From Gemmatimonadota bacterium (GTDB lineage: Bacteria; Gemmatimonadota; Gemmatimonadetes; Longimicrobiales; Gaopeijiaceae), in NCBI GenBank assembly GCA_029262115.1, contig JAJCZZ010000026.1, positions 1 through 64,000 of the forward strand: a stretch of DNA of 64,000 nt, in the 5' to 3' direction. The translations under genes were made by a program, and so were the position numbers. The stretch's first letter is position 1; each line of letters starts with the position of its first letter. The notes under the pieces are model-generated. The model had not been told where the DNA came from. It searched no databases and saw only the letters and a list, made by a program, of their open reading frames with translations. Shown here piece by piece: positions 60,233 to 64,000 of the stretch.

Positions 60233-60523
60233 GTGCGCCTCCAGTTTCGCCCCCAGGCTCGCCTTGACATCCTTGACGCGCGGCAGTGGTACGAGAGCCA
60301 ATCCCGTGGACTCGGTTCTGAGTTCGCCCGGGCCGTCGATGCCGCGGCTGCTGGAATCCTCCGTTTTCCCGCATCCAACCGTCGAGTTCGCGGGGACGTG
60401 AGAAAGGCGATCTTGCGTCGTTTCCCCTATTCGCTGCTATACGTCGCGGCACCGGACGAGGTCACGGTGCTCGCGTGCTTCCACCATCGCCGCGATCCCC
60501 GCACTTGGAGTGACCGGGTCTGA
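60233..60523 (+). CDS. RelE/ParE-family toxin
   Basis: The 96-residue protein has the RelE/ParE pattern: RPQARLDILDARQWYESQSR, then RFPYSLLYVAAPDEVTVLAC and the C-terminal HHRRDPRTW. The N-terminal helices and the Arg/His-rich end match the ParE-like group, whose members poison gyrase or cleave mRNA. The GTG at 60233 starts 9 nt after the antitoxin stop. The pair looks complete amid decayed genes, as expected for a module that resists loss. Confidence 0.85.
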   Translation: MRLQFRPQARLDILDARQWYESQSRGLGSEFARAVDAAAAGILRFPASNRRVRGDVRKAILRRFPYSLLYVAAPDEVTVLACFHHRRDPRTWSDRV

Positions 60524-60637
60524 GGTCTAAACAAGGGATATCTGGACTCCTCCTCTGGGTAGGATACAGACGCGCGGCAATGTTCACCACATGAGCAGCT
60601 CTCCGTTGGCCTGTGGAAGGGGTGGTCGCGGCTCCGG

Positions 60638-60790
60638 ATGGGAACCCCGTGGGCCTCCACCGTATGGATCATCGACGAGGCCGGAGACCCCATACTCGTG
60701 ACCGCTATCCGACTGCGAGAGACCGATGAAAGAACTGGACACGGTTGTTCTGCGCCGGCCCCTGCCCGAGGCGGGTCTCGAAGCTGGTGA
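60638..60790 (+). pseudogene. Possible DUF6883-like remnant upstream of the DUF4926 gene
   Basis: A short frame reads MGTPWASTVWIIDEAGDP, then ILVTAIRLRETDERTG. From memory it resembles the C-terminus of the small domain often paired with DUF4926. It overlaps the DUF4926 start in another phase and continues with unrelated residues. The rest of 60524-60725 has no gene. The assignment is tentative. Confidence 0.3.
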
Positions 60791-60950
60791 CGTGGGTGCG
60801 GTGGTACACCGCTACGACGCCGAGTCGTACGAGGTTGAGTTCGTCTCAGGCGAAGGCAGAACGGTCGCTGTGGTAACCCTCCCGGCCAGTGACCTCAGGC
60901 TCATCGAGGCCCGTGAAATCCTCCATGTGCGGAGCCTTGCAGCAACCTGA
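60726..60950 (+). CDS. DUF4926 domain protein
   Basis: The 74-residue product starts MKELDTVVLRRPLPEAGLEA and has GDVGAVVHRY and YEVEFVSGEGRTVAVVTLPA, the typical SH3-like DUF4926 pattern (ELDxVxL at the start). Function is unknown. It is often encoded next to another small protein in toxin-antitoxin-like pairs. Here its partner seems degraded. Confidence 0.8.
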   Translation: MKELDTVVLRRPLPEAGLEAGDVGAVVHRYDAESYEVEFVSGEGRTVAVVTLPASDLRLIEAREILHVRSLAAT

Positions 60951-60991
60951 GCCCGACCGCGTCGTCGTGCGGTAGGACGCTGCCTTCTATC

Positions 60992-61035
60992 AAGGGTTCC
61001 GACCTGCGGAGCGGGCGGGTGGGTGGCTCGTCCGA
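60992..61035. repeat. Right copy of the ~45-bp direct repeat
   Basis: AAGGGTTCCGACCTGCGGAG, then CGGGCGGGTGGGTGGCT and CGTCCGAC, repeat the sequence at 56930-56983. It sits in the gene-less stretch 60951-61126 that separates the DUF4926 gene from the PadR promoter. Confidence 0.6.
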
Positions 61036-61126
61036 CCGGCCCTGACCCCCGCGCACCGGCTCCGCCTAGCCGTGGCGGTGGACGAGCCGTAAGGTGGGCG
61101 TGCTACCCCTCTCACTTACAACGTCA

Positions 61127-61155
61127 TTGACCTCCGGACGGGTCCCCACTACCCT
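61127..61155 (+). promoter_or_regulatory. Promoter of the padR-permease operon
   Basis: TTGACC (61127-61132), a 17-bp spacer and TACCCT (61150-61155) form a good sigma-70-type promoter. A PadR operator starts 1 nt after the -10 box, so bound repressor would block initiation. Confidence 0.6.
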
Positions 61156-61156
61156 C

Positions 61157-61171
61157 ACTTACAGTGTAAGT
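61157..61171. promoter_or_regulatory. PadR operator (perfect palindrome)
   Basis: ACTTACAGTGTAAGT is a perfect inverted repeat around a central G. TACA/TGTA palindromes are typical PadR sites. A half-like CACTTACAACG lies upstream at 61113-61123. The site is 50 nt before the padR start codon and right at the predicted transcription start. Confidence 0.7.
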
Positions 61172-61220
61172 CTTGCGACCGGTCCCGTCGGGATCGTCGC
61201 GTCCGTGACCGGGAGGAGAC

Positions 61221-61550
61221 GTGGGGAAGAATCGACTGGGAGAGTTCGAGCATCAGGTGTTGCTGGCCATGCTACGGTTGGGCGGAGAGGCGTACAGCGT
61301 CCCCATCGTCCTCGAACTCGAAGAGCGGACCGGGCGTGAAGTCTCGCAGTCTTCGGTGTTCATCGTGCTGCAGCGCCTGGAGAAGAAGGGTCTCCTCTCC
61401 TCACGGATCGATGAGAGCACGAAGCCTCAGACGGGTCGTGTGCGGAGGTACTTCCGCCTGACGCCGGCTTCCATGAAGCGCCTGCGAGAGGCCAGGAGCG
61501 ACTTCATCGCGCTCTGGGACGGGGTGGGAGCGACCCTGGACGAAGCATGA
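61221..61550 (+). CDS. PadR-family transcriptional repressor
   Basis: The 109-residue protein has the PadR winged helix (LGEFEHQVLLAMLRLGGEAY, then QSSVFIVLQRLEKKGLLSSR and the wing up to RVRRYFRLTP). Lack of a C-terminal helical extension places it in the small PadR group that controls ADOP-type permeases. The GTG at 61221 follows GGGAGGAGACG. Its TGA overlaps the permease ATG (ATGA). It probably represses its own operon through the palindrome upstream until a drug or envelope stress releases it. Confidence 0.88.
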   Translation: MGKNRLGEFEHQVLLAMLRLGGEAYSVPIVLELEERTGREVSQSSVFIVLQRLEKKGLLSSRIDESTKPQTGRVRRYFRLTPASMKRLREARSDFIALWDGVGATLDEA

Positions 61551-64000
61551 GTCGCCGCTCTGCGGGGGCTCCGAGGCCGGGCTTCCTGGTGGCCCCTATC
61601 CTGCGCCACCGGATCGAGCCTTCTCAGTGGGCTCGGCTACGGGACGAGTTCCTCGAACTGTACGAGCACCGGAAAGCGACTACAGACCAGAAATCGGCCG
61701 ACAGGTGGCTCCGACGTGAGTACCGACGCCTTGCATGGCGACTCCTGACGGGGGCGCGTCTGGATGGACCCGCCGCTGCGGCACGGCCGTCTCGGGGCAA
61801 TCGCTTATCCGGACTCCGGCAGGATATTCATCACAGTCTGAAAGGACTCGCCCGGGCACCGATGTTCACATCGACGATCGTTGCCACCGTCGGACTCGGC
61901 ATCGGCGGGACGACGCTCGTGTTTGCGATCGTGCATGCGGTCCTCGTTTCGCCCCTGCCGTACCCGGACGGGGAGCGCATGGTGCTCCTTCGCACGGTCC
62001 ACGGTGAGCAGATGTGGAGCACGTCCATGGCGGACGCGCACGCGCTGTTCGAGACGCCCCCCGAGTCGTTCGAACAGCTCGCGGCGTACTCGAGGGTGAC
62101 CAGCAGGGTCGCCCAGGGAACGGGCGTGGAGCTGATCAGAACCAAGCAAGTTACGCCCGAGTACTTCCGACTCCTTGGACACGACCTGGTGTCGGGCCGC
62201 CACTTCAGTGAGGCGGAAGGCCGTCCCGGAGCGGCGCCCGCTGTGCTCATCACCGAGGGGTTCCGCCGTCGCAGTTTCGCCGCAGATATCGAAGTGCTCG
62301 GTCGATCGTTGCTCATCGATGGCCAGCCACGGGTCATCGTGGGCGTGCTACCGGATCGCCTGGGCCCGCTGGACCGGGGGATCGAGATCTTTCCGGCCCT
62401 CGTTGTCGAGGTGCCGCCACGGAAGGGCCCCTTCTTCTACCCGATGATCGGGCGGCTTCGAGACGGCGTGGATCCGGACGTTGCCCGGAACCAGTTGGCG
62501 GCCGTTTCCGAGCGGATTTTCCCAATCTGGCAAAACTCGTTCACACAGAGGGACGCCGTCCTGGGCTTCATTCCACTCAAAGGCGCGTTGGTAGGCAACG
62601 TGGAGCGCACGCTCCTGATGGTGCTGACCGCCGTGGCATTCCTCCTGGTGATCGCGTCCACCAACGCATCGAGTCTTCTGGTGGCTCGGGGGATCACACG
62701 TGCTCGCGAGCTAGCGATCCGCGCTGCAATCGGAGCCTCGACTGGGCGGGTCGCCCGGCTGCTGCTTACCGAGGCGTTGGTAATCGCCACTGCCGCCGGC
62801 GCGTTCGGCCTCCTGTTGGCGATAGGAGGGCTGGAGGTGGTTCGGCGCTTGGGGGTTGGCCGGCTCCCGCGTGTGGAGGAGGTGGGGCTCGGCCCCACGG
62901 CCACCGCCTTCTTCATGATCGTAGCCGTGGGCAGCTGGCTGCTCTTCGGAGTCGTTGCCGGTGTGATCACCGCCCGGAATCGGTCTGCGGACCTCGCCGT
63001 CGGTGGCGGTCGATCGACAGCTTCGCGCGGCATGCTCGTCCTGCGACGAGTTCTGGCAGGGGCACAGTTCGCTGTGACCATTCCGTTGCTCGTGGGTGCC
63101 GGACTCCTCGTCGTGTCACTCGAGCACGCGCAAAACGAGAGCTTCGGATTCGACCCGGAAGGGCTTGTCTCCATGCTCGTGACGCTGCCACGTGAGAACT
63201 ACCCGGATCAATCGGACGTGCGTGCGTTCTGGAGGACCACGCTGCCCGAGATCGAGGCAATACCGGGAGTCGAGGTGGCTGGGCTGGCCGACGCGCGGCC
63301 GCCGTTGCCGACTGGAGGTGGAAACAACTTCGTCCTCGAGGACCGGCCGGCCGGTCCGGACGTTGCCGCCGTGACCGCTCCGTGGATCACAGCCGACCCG
63401 GGCTTCTTCCGCACGCTCGGGCTAAGGACGGTCGAGGGGCAGGTATACGATCCGGTCCCGTCAGACACGATGCGTCACGCCGTCGTCGACGAGAGTTGGG
63501 TCGCTCGCTTCTATCCAGATGCTTCGCCGCTCGGCAGACGGTTCAGGTCGGGCGGGTGTACTGTGGACGGCTGTCCATGGGACGCGATCGTTGGCGTGGT
63601 CCAGGACGTGAAGACGTCCGGCCTCGATGACACGCGGAAGGAGGGCACCATATACTACGACTTCGCCCGCGACAGCTACTGGTCCCTCCGGCTTCACGTC
63701 CGGGCGCGAGGGGACGCGCTCGCAGTCGTGCCGGGTGTGCGCCGGGTGGTCGCGGCTCGGGATCAAGGCGTCCCGGTGGGGGAGGTACGGACTGTCGAAG
63801 ATCTGGCGTCCGAATCCCTCGCGGGTCGTCGCTACACGAGCACCCTGGTCCTGATTCTTGCGGCCACCGCGCTGCTCCTTTCGGTCGTCGGCGTCTATGG
63901 CGTGATGGCGTACTACGTGAAGCAACACGTCCGTGATATCGGCATCCGCATCGCACTCGGCGGGGGGCCGACCTCTGCGCTGAACATGGTGCTGAAGCGT
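61547..64000 (+). CDS. ADOP-family ABC transporter permease (3' end outside the window)
   Basis: The 818 residues visible start MSRRSAGAPRPGF with a cytoplasmic helical region (RLRDEFLELYEHRK and GRLxW-like RRLAWRLLTG) typical of ADOP permeases. The first membrane helix follows (STIVATVGLGIGGTTLVFAI), then a MacB-type periplasmic domain (PYPDGERMVLLRT) and FtsX-like helices (RARELAIRAAIGASTGRVAR). A second core domain and permease block start at about residue 500 and continue past 64000 (GVMAYYVKQHVRDIGIRIAL). It is likely part of an efflux or lipid/peptide transport complex whose ATPase is encoded elsewhere. It is translated with padR. Confidence 0.9.
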   Translation, partial: MSRRSAGAPRPGFLVAPILRHRIEPSQWARLRDEFLELYEHRKATTDQKSADRWLRREYRRLAWRLLTGARLDGPAAAARPSRGNRLSGLRQDIHHSLKGLARAPMFTSTIVATVGLGIGGTTLVFAIVHAVLVSPLPYPDGERMVLLRTVHGEQMWSTSMADAHALFETPPESFEQLAAYSRVTSRVAQGTGVELIRTKQVTPEYFRLLGHDLVSGRHFSEAEGRPGAAPAVLITEGFRRRSFAADIEVLGRSLLIDGQPRVIVGVLPDRLGPLDRGIEIFPALVVEVPPRKGPFFYPMIGRLRDGVDPDVARNQLAAVSERIFPIWQNSFTQRDAVLGFIPLKGALVGNVERTLLMVLTAVAFLLVIASTNASSLLVARGITRARELAIRAAIGASTGRVARLLLTEALVIATAAGAFGLLLAIGGLEVVRRLGVGRLPRVEEVGLGPTATAFFMIVAVGSWLLFGVVAGVITARNRSADLAVGGGRSTASRGMLVLRRVLAGAQFAVTIPLLVGAGLLVVSLEHAQNESFGFDPEGLVSMLVTLPRENYPDQSDVRAFWRTTLPEIEAIPGVEVAGLADARPPLPTGGGNNFVLEDRPAGPDVAAVTAPWITADPGFFRTLGLRTVEGQVYDPVPSDTMRHAVVDESWVARFYPDASPLGRRFRSGGCTVDGCPWDAIVGVVQDVKTSGLDDTRKEGTIYYDFARDSYWSLRLHVRARGDALAVVPGVRRVVAARDQGVPVGEVRTVEDLASESLAGRRYTSTLVLILAATALLLSVVGVYGVMAYYVKQHVRDIGIRIALGGGPTSALNMVLKR

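Noticed and set aside
1-64000. CRISPR arrays, tRNA or rRNA genes
   Set aside because: No regular direct repeats with spacers, no cloverleaf with a plausible anticodon arm and no rRNA-like sequence were seen by reading both strands; short tRNAs could still escape manual reading.

Overview
The window is a 64 kb piece of a high-GC Gram-negative chromosome. The organism is probably a member of Gemmatimonadota or a close relative. That is an inference from the gene repertoire: a PadR regulator paired with an ADOP-type ABC permease, many secreted 6-bladed beta-propeller proteins, an S9 peptidase, lipoproteins with Ig-like repeats, MsrPQ and an Mla-type lipid transporter. No rRNA, tRNA, CRISPR array or complete insertion sequence was seen.

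Layout. (a) 0-3.2 kb is an accessory edge. It holds a lone secreted protein and then a graveyard of truncated genes: a conserved hypothetical split by a frame change at an A7 run, a lipoprotein fragment, a YVTN-propeller fragment and a two-component-propeller fragment. (b) 3.3-7.4 kb holds a CPBP membrane protease-like protein, an SDR epimerase-like protein, a sirtuin and a NarL-type response regulator. (c) 7.4-11.0 kb is an overlapping mlaE(STAS)-mlaF-mlaD-lipoprotein operon for phospholipid transport between the membranes. (d) 11.3-15.3 kb encodes a surface lipoprotein with eight Ig-like repeats and a DUF3494 domain, followed by an OmpA-family protein. A bidirectional terminator closes the block. 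(e) 15.4-24.8 kb is a long minus-strand run: a 2TM protein, msrQ, msrP, an ABC permease, a thioredoxin-like protein, an S9 peptidase, a coiled-coil membrane protein and a Tat-exported class V aminotransferase. (f) 25.0-29.4 kb is a housekeeping run: rnz, a hypothetical gene, tyrA, aroA and cmk.

(g) 29.4-55.8 kb is a large surface-polysaccharide island. It begins with a G-quadruplex-like tract, an orphan higA and a chimera that carries a HigB tail. It then has modification genes: a nucleotidyltransferase, two B12-type radical SAM enzymes, an amidohydrolase-GT2-FkbM three-domain fusion, three SAM methyltransferase domains in two genes and an HPr-kinase-like protein. The export and assembly machinery follows: an ABC exporter, a Wza-like and a Wzz-like protein, a priming sugar transferase, a flippase, an O-antigen ligase/polymerase and five GT4 glycosyltransferases. 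From the Wza-like gene to the last glycosyltransferase every junction overlaps, which suggests translational coupling.

(h) 55.8-61.0 kb is a lower-GC decay zone. It holds three propeller genes (two clearly frameshifted), a thioredoxin-like fragment, an intact toxin-antitoxin pair and a DUF4926 protein. Two copies of a ~45 bp repeat border most of it. (i) 61.1-64.0 kb is a PadR-controlled ADOP permease with a clear promoter and palindromic operator; the permease runs off the window.

The most unusual things seen are the three-domain fusion inside the glycan island, the slippery A7 site in the split gene, the BIG2-HigB chimera beside an orphan higA, and the recurring in-frame minisatellites.
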